Source: a virus
Direction: 5' to 3' (one strand)
IMG/VR virus record: IMGVR_UViG_3300047356_000512
Location: 1-27,780 of that record
DNA: 27,780 nucleotides
Below are positions 20,795 through 26,841 of the stretch, in pieces. The notes beneath the pieces are model-generated. The model was not told the origin of the DNA, made no database searches, and was given only the letters and a program-made list of their open reading frames with translations. The stretch's first letter is position 1, and each line of letters begins with the position of its first letter. Made by a program: the position numbers and the translations under genes.

Positions 20795-20963
20795 CTTTTA
20801 GTTTCTCTATATATATTATTGCGTCTAATAGTTCTTCTTGTAAGTGGTTTAGCCATTCGTATGTTGATAGGTCTGTACGTTCCATTGTTACCCCGTACTT
20901 TTGTTTTCCTATCTCGGCACGTTGGTTAATCTTGTCTATTACTCGTTTCTCAATCTTACTCAT
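20784..20963 (-). CDS. MazG-like small protein
   Basis: The 59-aa product has a basic N-terminal helix, then KQKYGVTMERTDLSTYEWLNHL and QEELLDAIIYIEKL. The KYG...ER-DL...EWL-HLQEEL-DA-IY-EKL pattern is common in short phage proteins, and its EE..DA helix recalls the metal-binding helix of all-alpha NTP pyrophosphohydrolases (MazG/MazZ). At 59 aa it is only part of such a fold, so catalysis is doubtful. Confidence 0.65.
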   Translation of the reverse strand: MSKIEKRVIDKINQRAEIGKQKYGVTMERTDLSTYEWLNHLQEELLDAIIYIEKLKDEN

Positions 20964-21090
20964 AATCTTTAAATATAAACTCTATGTAAATCAGTCCTAA
21001 ATCAAACACCAAATACTTAATACCGTTTACCCAAGTGTACCACACACCTACTCCAAACTGACTATGGTATCTGCTTATTCTTATTTTCAT
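20956..21090 (-). CDS. Small hydrophobic hypothetical protein
   Basis: The 44-aa product (MKIRISRYHSQFGVGVWYTW, then VNGIKYLVFDLGLIYIEFIF) is rich in aromatic and aliphatic residues with one possible membrane-associated stretch. An upstream extension of 18 codons overlaps the Cys-rich gene in another frame, so the internal ATG at 21090 is preferred. Not recognised by function. Confidence 0.62.
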   Translation of the reverse strand: MKIRISRYHSQFGVGVWYTWVNGIKYLVFDLGLIYIEFIFKDYE

Positions 21091-21181
21091 TCTCTTGTAC
21101 TTCTTTACATTGTTCGCATTGTTCTTTGCATCGCTTGTAAGCAAATATATCGTCTATGCATAGGAACTCATCTTTGTCCAT
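21062..21181 (-). CDS. Small cysteine-rich protein
   Basis: The 39-aa product contains CKEQCEQC (three Cys spaced like a metal site) and a charged tail KEVQENENKNKQIP. An AAAAGGAT sequence lies about 7 nt before the ATG at 21181, favouring it over the ATG two codons upstream. It overlaps neighbours on both sides. Confidence 0.58.
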   Translation of the reverse strand: MDKDEFLCIDDIFAYKRCKEQCEQCKEVQENENKNKQIP

Positions 21182-21260
21182 CGTCATATCCTTTTATGTA
21201 GCTTAAAAAAGAAAATACTACTACAACTACTAAACATATTATTAAACCCTCTGCATCCAT
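21168..21260 (-). CDS. 30-residue transmembrane peptide
   Basis: The product MDAEGLIICLVVVVVFSFLS plus a short polar end (YIKGYDDGQR) is a single membrane helix. The ATG forms a TAATG overlap with the previous stop. Its size is marginal for gene calling, but the coupling and the hydrophobic run support it. Confidence 0.55.
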   Translation of the reverse strand: MDAEGLIICLVVVVVFSFLSYIKGYDDGQR

Positions 21261-21535
21261 TAGTATATCTGTTCTATTCCGTGTTTGTTTTTTAGTAAAC
21301 CGCTTAATACTCCCCAAGCGTAGTTCTCGTGTCTTCCTAAAGCCTTTGATGCTGCGAGTTTAGAATCGAATACTTGGTCTAACGATGCCACGTATATCTT
21401 ACATCTTTTACCCTGTCTGCTATTAGGCTTTAGTCCTTTTGAGAATATATCAATCATCTTGTCGCAATACTTGTGTATCTTTTCGCACTCTGTATTGCTT
21501 TTCCAATCCTCGTAATAACTTATCATATGTTTCAT
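21260..21535 (-). CDS. NUMOD/HTH-like small DNA-binding protein
   Basis: The 91-aa product starts MKHMISYYEDWKSNTECEK. Its C-terminal part (VFDSKLAASKALGRHENYAWGVLSGLL) looks like the NUMOD1-type helix-turn-helix, in which S-xAA-xALG is followed by a recognition helix. Basic residues NSRQGKRCK precede it. The ATG is taken at the TAATG overlap with the methyltransferase stop; the longer frame would run through the methyltransferase gene. DNA binding is inferred. Confidence 0.65.
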   Translation of the reverse strand: MKHMISYYEDWKSNTECEKIHKYCDKMIDIFSKGLKPNSRQGKRCKIYVASLDQVFDSKLAASKALGRHENYAWGVLSGLLKNKHGIEQIY

Positions 21536-22149
21536 TAGAACATTCTTATTTGTTGTTTGTGTTGGTTTATTCGCTTCATAGCTGCTTCGTAATAATCTTT
21601 GTCGAGTTCGCACCCTGTAAGTTCAAAGCCTAAATTATGACAAGCAATAGCTATGCTTCCACTTCCTAAATGTGTGTCAAGTATCTTATCGCCTTCTTTT
21701 GCGTAATTCATTAAAAGCCATTCATAAAGTTGTACGGGTTTTTGTGTAGGGTGTATTCTGTTTCTATTTTTAGCAGCGTTATAATCGTATTTTTTTGCAC
21801 TTGTTTTAAAACTACTCCAAGCCAACTCATACTGAGCGAATGTAACATCTTCACTAAATCCCTTATCCCACAACAACCAACAAGCACTTGGGTATAAATA
21901 ATCAGTCATATAGTTCCCGCCCCAAATAATTTGATTTTTGCTTACCCTAAATAAATCAATAAAGTATTTTTCGCTTGGTATTGTTTTATCGTTACCTGCA
22001 AATTTATGGTAGGTGCTTTTTTTATCATTTTTACGCCTACCCATATTTACATTTACATCAATTCCATAAGGTGGGTCAACAATAGCAAGGTCGAAGTAGT
22101 TATCCTCGTACCTTGCCATTAAATCCATACAGTCCTCGTTTGTTATCAT
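21535..22149 (-). CDS. DNA methyltransferase A (N4/N6, beta class)
   Basis: The 204-aa product has the catalytic DPPY motif (25-28), a variable central region, HPTQKP (133-138) and the SAM-binding motif DTHLGSGS (158-165) near the C-terminus, the order of beta-class N6-adenine/N4-cytosine methyltransferases (PF01555). Substrate is DNA and the donor is SAM. No cognate restriction enzyme is adjacent. It is a clear paralogue of the enzyme at 26218-26841, with a differing central recognition region. The ATG overlaps the upstream stop. Confidence 0.9.
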   Translation of the reverse strand: MITNEDCMDLMARYEDNYFDLAIVDPPYGIDVNVNMGRRKNDKKSTYHKFAGNDKTIPSEKYFIDLFRVSKNQIIWGGNYMTDYLYPSACWLLWDKGFSEDVTFAQYELAWSSFKTSAKKYDYNAAKNRNRIHPTQKPVQLYEWLLMNYAKEGDKILDTHLGSGSIAIACHNLGFELTGCELDKDYYEAAMKRINQHKQQIRMF

Positions 22150-22628
22150 TCCATTGTTGTTAGGTTTGACTGATATATCTTTCCTTGATAGCCTTTAGGT
22201 CGTATGTTGAATCCTGCTATCATCGCTTCTAATCTTACTCTTACGTTATCCCTTTCGGTTACAGGAATCTTATCTACTATGTCGTATAAGGGATTCATTT
22301 CTCGCTTGACTATCTTTTTTTCTTCATTTACAGGTTCTTCCTCTACACCAAAGTACAACCTTTGTAAGTGATTGTAAGTGTTACTAAAGTCCTGAACATT
22401 CTCATAAAGGTACTCAAAGTTTTTTAAGTGATGTAAGATAGTAGCGTGGTTCTGCTTAAACACCTTTGCTATATGGCTTGGCATACATTGTTCCTTTGTC
22501 ATTATCTTGTAAGCCATTGTGCGTAAGTAAACCACTTCTCTTTTACGAGTTCTTTCGTTTATGTCTTCGCCTACGTATTCTTTGATTAGGTTCTCTAATC
22601 TTAATTTACATTCCTTTGCGTGTGTCAT
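22146..22628 (-). CDS. DnaA domain IV-like replication initiator
   Basis: The 160-aa product contains a DnaA C-terminal-like DNA-binding region (about residues 26-72): RTRKREVVYLRTMAYKIM, MPSHIAKVFKQNHATILHHLK. The final part matches the DnaA signature helix (DHATV-type), which contacts origin boxes. No AAA+ ATPase domain is present; the rest is charged. It may bind the phage origin and recruit the helicase. It overlaps the small gene before and methyltransferase A after. Confidence 0.72.
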   Translation of the reverse strand: MTHAKECKLRLENLIKEYVGEDINERTRKREVVYLRTMAYKIMTKEQCMPSHIAKVFKQNHATILHHLKNFEYLYENVQDFSNTYNHLQRLYFGVEEEPVNEEKKIVKREMNPLYDIVDKIPVTERDNVRVRLEAMIAGFNIRPKGYQGKIYQSNLTTME

Positions 22629-22750
22629 TTAAGTAAATCTAATAATTTAATTTCTTCTTGTATTTCTTCTATTAGCTTGATAGCATCTCGGTAGTCGCAA
22701 TTCCTTATTGCTCTTTTTACCATATTTAAGTCGTTTACGAATCGTATCAT
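22625..22750 (-). CDS. Small helical protein between exonuclease and DnaA-like gene
   Basis: The 41-aa product (MIRFVNDLNMVKRAIRNCDY, then DAIKLIEEIQEEIKLLDLLK) is fully helical. It is coupled by ATGA overlaps both to the exonuclease stop and to the DnaA-like start. Not recognised. Confidence 0.65.
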   Translation of the reverse strand: MIRFVNDLNMVKRAIRNCDYRDAIKLIEEIQEEIKLLDLLK

Positions 22751-23514
22751 AGCGTACCTCTTAAACAATAGGTGTCAAGGTCTGCACCGTTTATAAAAAA
22801 TGTTTCAAAGGTTTCTATCGCTTCTTGGGTCTTTCTCTTGCCCTCGTTGTAAAATTCTTCCGACACATCATATATAGCTATGTCAAGGCTGCCCTTGTCA
22901 ACAACTGCGAACGTGAAGTCCTCGTAGCTTATATTGAATAGCTGACAATATACATACACCTGAACGTCATATCCATACTTCCGTGCGGAGTAGGGAAACG
23001 CTTTGATGTCTGTTGTTGTTTTAAGGTCAACTATCTTTCCATTACCAAATACATCTGCTTTGCCCCTAAAAGGATAGCCATCTATCATACCCACCGCAGG
23101 TACTTCAAACTCGCTATTCTTTAGTAGTTGAAGTGCGTGTTCGTTTCTCAAAAAGGCATCAGCAACTCTTTCGGCATCTCGCTTTTCCTTTTGAGTAAAC
23201 ACTTTACCGTGTTGGGCTAACGCTTCTTTATAGGCTTTAGTGTTTTTGCTTTGTACGTCAACAAATATCTGTTCCTCAAATACGTGTGGTTCAAGTATGC
23301 AGGTATGAAACAACCACCCATCTCGCAAGGCTTGGCTTGACCCTGAACCATAATCTAAAACGTACTTATATGTCTTTGGGCTTGATAGAAGCGTTTTAAT
23401 CGAACTTGAACTCAACGCTGCTTTAGCCATATACCCATAGTAGAACTCATCGTTTTGCATAAGGTCTAATAGGTTTTCTTCTACAAAGGTTTCCCCATTT
23501 AATAATGTTATCAT
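22747..23514 (-). CDS. RecE/Cas4-like PD-(D/E)XK exonuclease
   Basis: The 255-aa product has the AddB/RecB-type nuclease core: a helical N-terminus with ALSSSSIKTLLSSPKTY, a conserved LFHTCILEP His (His70), GKADVF (Asp154), IVDLKTTTD (Asp163, Lys165) and the QxxxY motif (DVQVYVY, Gln185). It resembles exonuclease VIII-type phage proteins (PF12684), which resect dsDNA ends for recombination. An upstream TTG two codons earlier exists, but the ATG at 23514 overlaps the preceding stop as ATGA and is preferred. A partner annealase is not obvious. Confidence 0.82.
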   Translation of the reverse strand: MITLLNGETFVEENLLDLMQNDEFYYGYMAKAALSSSSIKTLLSSPKTYKYVLDYGSGSSQALRDGWLFHTCILEPHVFEEQIFVDVQSKNTKAYKEALAQHGKVFTQKEKRDAERVADAFLRNEHALQLLKNSEFEVPAVGMIDGYPFRGKADVFGNGKIVDLKTTTDIKAFPYSARKYGYDVQVYVYCQLFNISYEDFTFAVVDKGSLDIAIYDVSEEFYNEGKRKTQEAIETFETFFINGADLDTYCLRGTL

Positions 23515-23648
23515 ATCCAAGATGCTTTAAAACAAGTTGCACTACAATATTCGTTTTCTTCTTCGGTACGACCACCACATTCAGGGCATTCATATCCATA
23601 CTCTCTGTGTTCGTGTTCCATATACACTAACCAATCATCATATCTCAT
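23511..23648 (-). CDS. Small zinc-ribbon protein
   Basis: The 45-aa product has CPECGG and CSATC, four cysteines in two pairs forming a zinc-ribbon pattern, flanked by acidic and aromatic residues (MRYDDWLVYMEHEHREYGYE). It overlaps the coiled-coil gene before it and the exonuclease start after it. Such minis often bind nucleic acid or RNA polymerase; no target is shown here. Confidence 0.7.
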   Translation of the reverse strand: MRYDDWLVYMEHEHREYGYECPECGGRTEEENEYCSATCFKASWI

Positions 23649-23910
23649 AATTTATCTTTTTTAATGTTTCTAATTCTTTCTCTACTCGTCTTGCTCTTTC
23701 GATTGCTCTGTTCTTATCCGCTCTCGCTTCGCTAATCAATCTTTTAAAGCAGTAGGATTCTAATTCTAATTTATTCGTATAGAACACAATCCTGACAATC
23801 GTTTCAGATAATAGTCGTAGTTCCTCGTTATCTGACTTCTCTTGCCACTTCTTTAGGATTTGCAAAGCTGCGTCAGCATCGGCTATATATTGTAGTTCAG
23901 CCAAATCCAT
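23638..23910 (-). CDS. Small coiled-coil protein
   Basis: The 90-aa product starts MDLAELQYIADADAALQIL and ends in a charged coiled coil (EARADKNRAIERARRVEKELETLKK, split mentally at Arg-rich heptads). An in-frame TTG three codons earlier exists, but the ATG at 23910 is preferred. It overlaps the 26-aa membrane peptide gene. Not recognised. Confidence 0.65.
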   Translation of the reverse strand: MDLAELQYIADADAALQILKKWQEKSDNEELRLLSETIVRIVFYTNKLELESYCFKRLISEARADKNRAIERARRVEKELETLKKINYEI

Positions 23911-23963
23911 AGCATACAAATCAAAATTCCAACAAGTCCTATTTGTGCAAAGTCAATCTTCAT
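23883..23963 (-). CDS. 26-residue transmembrane peptide
   Basis: The product reads MKIDFAQIGLVGILICMLW then IWLNYNI, a single hydrophobic helix. The ATG begins one base after the stop of the upstream 43-aa membrane protein gene, so the two are likely coupled. Short size keeps confidence modest. Confidence 0.5.
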   Translation of the reverse strand: MKIDFAQIGLVGILICMLWIWLNYNI

Positions 23964-23964
23964 A

Positions 23965-24096
23965 CTAAAAGATTAAAGTATCAAACCAAGCTGCGAATAA
24001 TAGGAATAAGATAATACCTGCCCATACCATAAGTGTAAACACACCTATAAATATAGCGTTCTCGTGTCTGCGTAAAAATTTAAGTACTCGTTTCAT
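23965..24096 (-). CDS. 43-residue membrane protein
   Basis: The product has a basic N-terminus (MKRVLKFLRRHENA) and one long hydrophobic helix (IFIGVFTLMVWAGIILFLLF, then AAWFDTLIF), giving an N-in orientation by the positive-inside rule. An AACATTAAAAC leader motif lies 3 nt before the ATG. Function unknown; host-membrane modification or superinfection exclusion are possibilities only. Confidence 0.65.
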   Translation of the reverse strand: MKRVLKFLRRHENAIFIGVFTLMVWAGIILFLLFAAWFDTLIF

Positions 24097-24099
24097 AAT

Positions 24100-24110
24100 G
24101 TTTTAATGTT
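24100..24110 (-). promoter_or_regulatory. Conserved leader motif AACATTAAAAC, copy 2
   Basis: The 11-mer lies 3 nt before the start of the 43-aa membrane protein, with no -7 box upstream. It therefore looks more like a translation-related element than part of a promoter. Confidence 0.45.
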
Positions 24111-24119
24111 TATTATTTA

Positions 24120-24365
24120 TTAAATGTCGAAATGCCCTATATAATACCACTTTATAAAGTCAGTAATCTCTTTTGAAACAGCATTAAGATTATACTCTGA
24201 TTTTTTGTAGTTTCTAACATATTGTTTCCACTCGCCTTGACAAGCATAAGATACAGATTGATATTGAAGATTAACAGTAATAACATCCTCATTGTCCTCT
24301 ATTGTTGGGGGATACAATGGTAGATTGTGATTGTGAACAATCGGTAATGATAGTATTGATTTCAT
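24120..24365 (-). CDS. Small hypothetical early protein with strong promoter
   Basis: The 81-aa product (MKSILSLPIVHNHNLPLYPP start, DVITVNLQYQSVSYACQGEW middle, TDFIKWYYIGHFDI end) is not recognised. An in-frame ATG lies 12 codons upstream, but those codons coincide with the promoter's -7 box and leader, so the ATG at 24365 is the true start. It heads a transcript of small proteins leading into the exonuclease and replication genes. Confidence 0.68.
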   Translation of the reverse strand: MKSILSLPIVHNHNLPLYPPTIEDNEDVITVNLQYQSVSYACQGEWKQYVRNYKKSEYNLNAVSKEITDFIKWYYIGHFDI

Positions 24366-24372
24366 AATAAAT

Positions 24373-24383
24373 GTTTTAATGTT
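24373..24383 (-). promoter_or_regulatory. Conserved leader motif AACATTAAAAC, copy 3
   Basis: It is identical to the copy at 1204-1214, including the 5-nt distance from TATATTTG and the 7-nt distance to the ATG. Confidence 0.5.
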
Positions 24384-24388
24384 TGGTA

Positions 24389-24419
24389 CAAATATAAACA
24401 AAAATGTTAATTAAACAAA
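24389..24419 (-). promoter_or_regulatory. Consensus Bacteroidota promoter
   Basis: Minus strand TTTG (24419-24416), exactly 19 nt, TATATTTG (24396-24389). Both boxes match the primary sigma factor consensus of Bacteroidota perfectly. It begins one base after the stop of the 46-aa gene and drives the early group from 24365 downward. Confidence 0.85.
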
Positions 24420-24420
24420 T

Positions 24421-24561
24421 TTATTTTTTTCTGTACTGAACAGCGCATATCGCAAGGCGTTGGTCTTTGTTCTTATATTCCTTGACCATTACAGGATGAG
24501 CCATACATCTTGCTATGAACTCTTTTCTGTCTTCTGTTGGTTTTGGTGTTGGTATTGGCAT
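24421..24561 (-). CDS. Conserved phage microprotein (MPIPTPK type)
   Basis: The 46-aa product reads MPIPTPKPTEDRKEFIARCM, AHPVMVKEYKNKDQRLAICA and VQYRKK. This pattern, with conserved RCM-xxPVM-KEY-xxx-QRxA-C, is widespread in phages, usually near or fused to head genes. Here it is free-standing among early genes. Two Cys and one His might form a structural site. It lies between a nuclease-like gene and a promoter. Confidence 0.78.
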   Translation of the reverse strand: MPIPTPKPTEDRKEFIARCMAHPVMVKEYKNKDQRLAICAVQYRKK

Positions 24562-24564
24562 AAC

Positions 24565-24990
24565 TTAAAATTTAATTGAATATTTATATAATATGTCTTT
24601 TTTGATTAAATACGCTTTTTTATACTTGTCATCCCCATTGCCTATAAACTCTCTCACGGGTGGATTTAAATCTTTGATGCATTTATGTATAAGATTCATT
24701 GTAAACCACTTATAAACATAACCATCCCACCATACCCAATAGTCGGCTTTAGATGTCATTAGCGCAGATGGTTTGCCATTAAACTCAATCTCGACAAGTA
24801 TGTTTCCTGTGTATTTGCTTTTTTCATCGCATTTTACTTCAACAGATTTATTTATTTCAGGAACGAACAAATCATAGTCTTTAAAATACCCTTTTACCTT
24901 ATATGCTTTAGGATATTTTTTTTGTATCATAGATAGTACATTCAATTCTATCTGTTCCCCTCTTTTTAAATCTTCTGCGAAACTTAACAC
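24565..24990 (-). CDS. PD-(D/E)XK nuclease-like protein 1
   Basis: The 141-aa product has the minimal nuclease core: a conserved early Glu helix (RGEQIELNVLSMIQKKYP), Asp40 in KDYDLFVPEI and Glu51-Val-Lys53 in SVEVKCDEKS, then SKADYWVWWDG. This resembles Holliday junction resolvase/VRR-type endonucleases encoded in phage replication modules. It follows the second nuclease-like gene by only a few bases. Activity is inferred from motif spacing. Confidence 0.75.
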   Translation of the reverse strand: MLSFAEDLKRGEQIELNVLSMIQKKYPKAYKVKGYFKDYDLFVPEINKSVEVKCDEKSKYTGNILVEIEFNGKPSALMTSKADYWVWWDGYVYKWFTMNLIHKCIKDLNPPVREFIGNGDDKYKKAYLIKKDILYKYSIKF

Positions 24991-24993
24991 TAT

Positions 24994-25407
24994 TTATATA
25001 TTAAGATTAACTATACTTGCTTGGTCTTCTCTTAACAGATAAACCTTTTTTGTTCGTTTCTTATTATCCCACATAGTTGTAGATGGGCAGTACTTTTCTT
25101 CAACCTCTAAATCTTCAAGGTCGTTTAGCCAAAACAAATAGTTGCCTTTAGGGTCATTTACAAAGTACAGCTTTACTATGTCATCGTCAAGTTTCATTAG
25201 CTTGTTGTATTTGTATTTTTCGAGCATCTTGGTTTCATAGTACCTATCTCGGAACTTCATCTCAATAACGCATTTGTGTCCTTTAGGTGTTAGCCCCTGC
25301 GCATCCCAACTCAACATAGAATCGCCTGTCCACTTTAAATCCCAACCATCTATGTTAAGAGCAAATATTACAGCTTTCTCAAACTTATGTACGTCTTTAA
25401 TTTGCAT
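24994..25407 (-). CDS. PD-(D/E)XK nuclease-like protein 2
   Basis: The 137-aa product has an Asp35 (LSWDAQG) and Glu49-Met-Lys51 (CVIEMKFRDRY) in PD-(D/E)XK spacing, then a helix KMLEKYKYNKL and a strand/helix end with LYFVNDPKGNYLFWL. It probably belongs to the same broad fold as its neighbour but shares little obvious sequence. It overlaps the preceding small gene by 11 nt. It may act on DNA branches or host DNA. Confidence 0.7.
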   Translation of the reverse strand: MQIKDVHKFEKAVIFALNIDGWDLKWTGDSMLSWDAQGLTPKGHKCVIEMKFRDRYYETKMLEKYKYNKLMKLDDDIVKLYFVNDPKGNYLFWLNDLEDLEVEEKYCPSTTMWDNKKRTKKVYLLREDQASIVNLNI

Positions 25408-25606
25408 ATATCTTGTTTATCTGTGCTATCCACTCCTTAATTCGTTTAGGGGAACAAGTACAGGGTTCGTGGTAAGGGTGTGCGTATAAGTCAGCGTGCA
25501 AACGACACACCATTTTGTATTGAGATTCATCAAGCCTACTATTAGCTGTTTCTAAATAGTTAGCCCATTCTTCTCTTTGGTCTTGGTTCATTTGTCCTTT
25601 TGGCAT
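25397..25606 (-). CDS. Small hypothetical protein
   Basis: The 69-aa product (MPKGQMNQDQREEWANYLET start, YKMVCRLHADLYAHPYHEPC and TCSPKRIKEWIAQINKIY) has three Cys and several His that could bind metal. A frame extending 25 codons upstream exists, but those bases encode another conserved peptide (25608-25733) in a different frame, so the ATG at 25606 is chosen. Function unknown. Confidence 0.68.
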   Translation of the reverse strand: MPKGQMNQDQREEWANYLETANSRLDESQYKMVCRLHADLYAHPYHEPCTCSPKRIKEWIAQINKIYAN

Positions 25607-25607
25607 C

Positions 25608-25733
25608 TTATAGTTGTATGTCGTTCCACTTCTTTCTTCGCTTGTCGCACCCACAGTCAGGGTACAACTTCTTCCACACATAGCGTATGCCTGTGTACTT
25701 TGTAATATAATATACTAAATCGCCTAATCCCAT
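25608..25733 (-). CDS. Small conserved phage protein (MGLGD type)
   Basis: The 41-aa product reads MGLGDLVYYITKYTGIRYVW then KKLYPDCGCDKRRKKWNDIQL. The opening MGLGD...TGI and the CGCDxRRKKWN end form a pattern I recognise from many Bacteroidota phages, often near structural or early genes. The CGC could bind metal. It overlaps the sigma-like gene end by 10 nt. Confidence 0.75.
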   Translation of the reverse strand: MGLGDLVYYITKYTGIRYVWKKLYPDCGCDKRRKKWNDIQL

Positions 25734-26221
25734 TCTAAATTGTCTTTAATTAGTCCTTTTACGTTTCGGTATGTGTTGTAAAGCGAATAATAACTGATGC
25801 CTGTTTTCTTTGAGAGTTCGGCAACACTTGTGCCATCGCTTATAATCTCAAACACTTGTCTATCGTACCAATACACTTTGTCTAAAAGCGTGTCCATTTG
25901 GTTCATAGCCTTGCAGATATTCTTTTCCTTTTTTACGTTTTCTTCATCTATGTAGTCAGCTAATCGGTCAATATCTACTTTTACTATCTTGGCTTCTTTT
26001 CTGTGTAGGTCAACAAATAACCCACGAAGCTGTTTGTAAATGTAGTAGTGATTGATATCATCATCATAGTTGATGTCTAACCCACGATTAAGATACGTGT
26101 GCATAAGGATATACATTTCCTGAACGATGTCCTCTGCTATTGAATCCTTGCACCCAAAGGACTTTACTATCCTTATCCAATCTTGGTGCTTATCGGCTAT
26201 TTTGTCAAGTGTTGTTTTCAA
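25724..26221 (-). CDS. Sigma-factor-like protein
   Basis: The 165-aa product has a region 2-like helix pair (IVKSFGCKDSIAEDIVQEMY, residues about 19-38), where the AEDIVQE core is typical of ECF-type sigma factors. A helix-turn-helix of region 4 type lies near the C-terminus (SVAELSKKTGISYYSLYNTY, about 131-150). The middle is acidic. It would redirect host RNA polymerase, most plausibly to phage promoters. The start is TTG in a TTGA overlap with the methyltransferase stop. It may instead be an anti-sigma or HTH regulator. Confidence 0.75.
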   Translation of the reverse strand: MKTTLDKIADKHQDWIRIVKSFGCKDSIAEDIVQEMYILMHTYLNRGLDINYDDDINHYYIYKQLRGLFVDLHRKEAKIVKVDIDRLADYIDEENVKKEKNICKAMNQMDTLLDKVYWYDRQVFEIISDGTSVAELSKKTGISYYSLYNTYRNVKGLIKDNLEWD

Positions 26222-26841
26222 AATAATCTTTGTTGTGCTTTATGGTTTTCTATTCGTTTAATGGCAGCTTCATAATAGTCAGGGTCAAGTTCACAAGCTG
26301 TCAAATCAAATCCCAAGTTATGACAAGCAATAGCAATAGAACCCGAACCCAAATGAGTGTCTAAAATCTTATCCCCCTCTTTAGCATAATTCATTAGTAC
26401 CCATTCATATAATCTAATAGGTTTTTCTGTTGGGTGTATTCTTGGCGTTCCATTGTTAGCGTTTGCACCAACCCAACTAACCTTATACTTTCTTAACGCC
26501 CTATTGAAACTTGTGTATGCTAATTCGCCATCACTAAAATCATTTGCGCCCGTACCTTTATCCCAAAAAATCCAACCCATACTTGGCGGTAAAAATGTAG
26601 TCATATAATTAGCGCCCCAAACTATTTGATTTGCGCTTACCCTAAACAATTCCTTAAAATAATCAGCATTTGGTATATTGCTATCCCAATCTGTTGTACC
26701 TCTGTTAATTTTTTTCTTACCGTTTCCAAGTGTCATTTTTGTAACGTCTATACCATAAGGTGGGTCAACGATAGCCAAGTCAAAATACCCATCAGGATAC
26801 CTTGACATCAATTCCATATTATCTTCGCAAGTTATTTTCAA
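26218..26841 (-). CDS. DNA methyltransferase B (N4/N6, beta class)
   Basis: The 207-aa product carries DPPY (26-29), HPTEKP (136-141) and DTHLGSGS (161-168), the beta-class order. It is a paralogue of methyltransferase A: the C-terminal 30-odd residues around the SAM motif are nearly identical, while the region between about residues 33 and 130 differs. The two enzymes probably methylate different sites. The start is TTG (TTGA overlap with the helicase stop). It lies between helicase and sigma-like genes, implying early expression. Confidence 0.9.
   Translation of the reverse strand: MKITCEDNMELMSRYPDGYFDLAIVDPPYGIDVTKMTLGNGKKKINRGTTDWDSNIPNADYFKELFRVSANQIVWGANYMTTFLPPSMGWIFWDKGTGANDFSDGELAYTSFNRALRKYKVSWVGANANNGTPRIHPTEKPIRLYEWVLMNYAKEGDKILDTHLGSGSIAIACHNLGFDLTACELDPDYYEAAIKRIENHKAQQRLF

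Noticed and set aside
25607-25681. N-terminal extension of the 69-aa gene starting MCGRSC
   Set aside because: These bases encode the recognisable MGLGD-type peptide in another frame. The 69-aa gene starts cleanly right after its stop.
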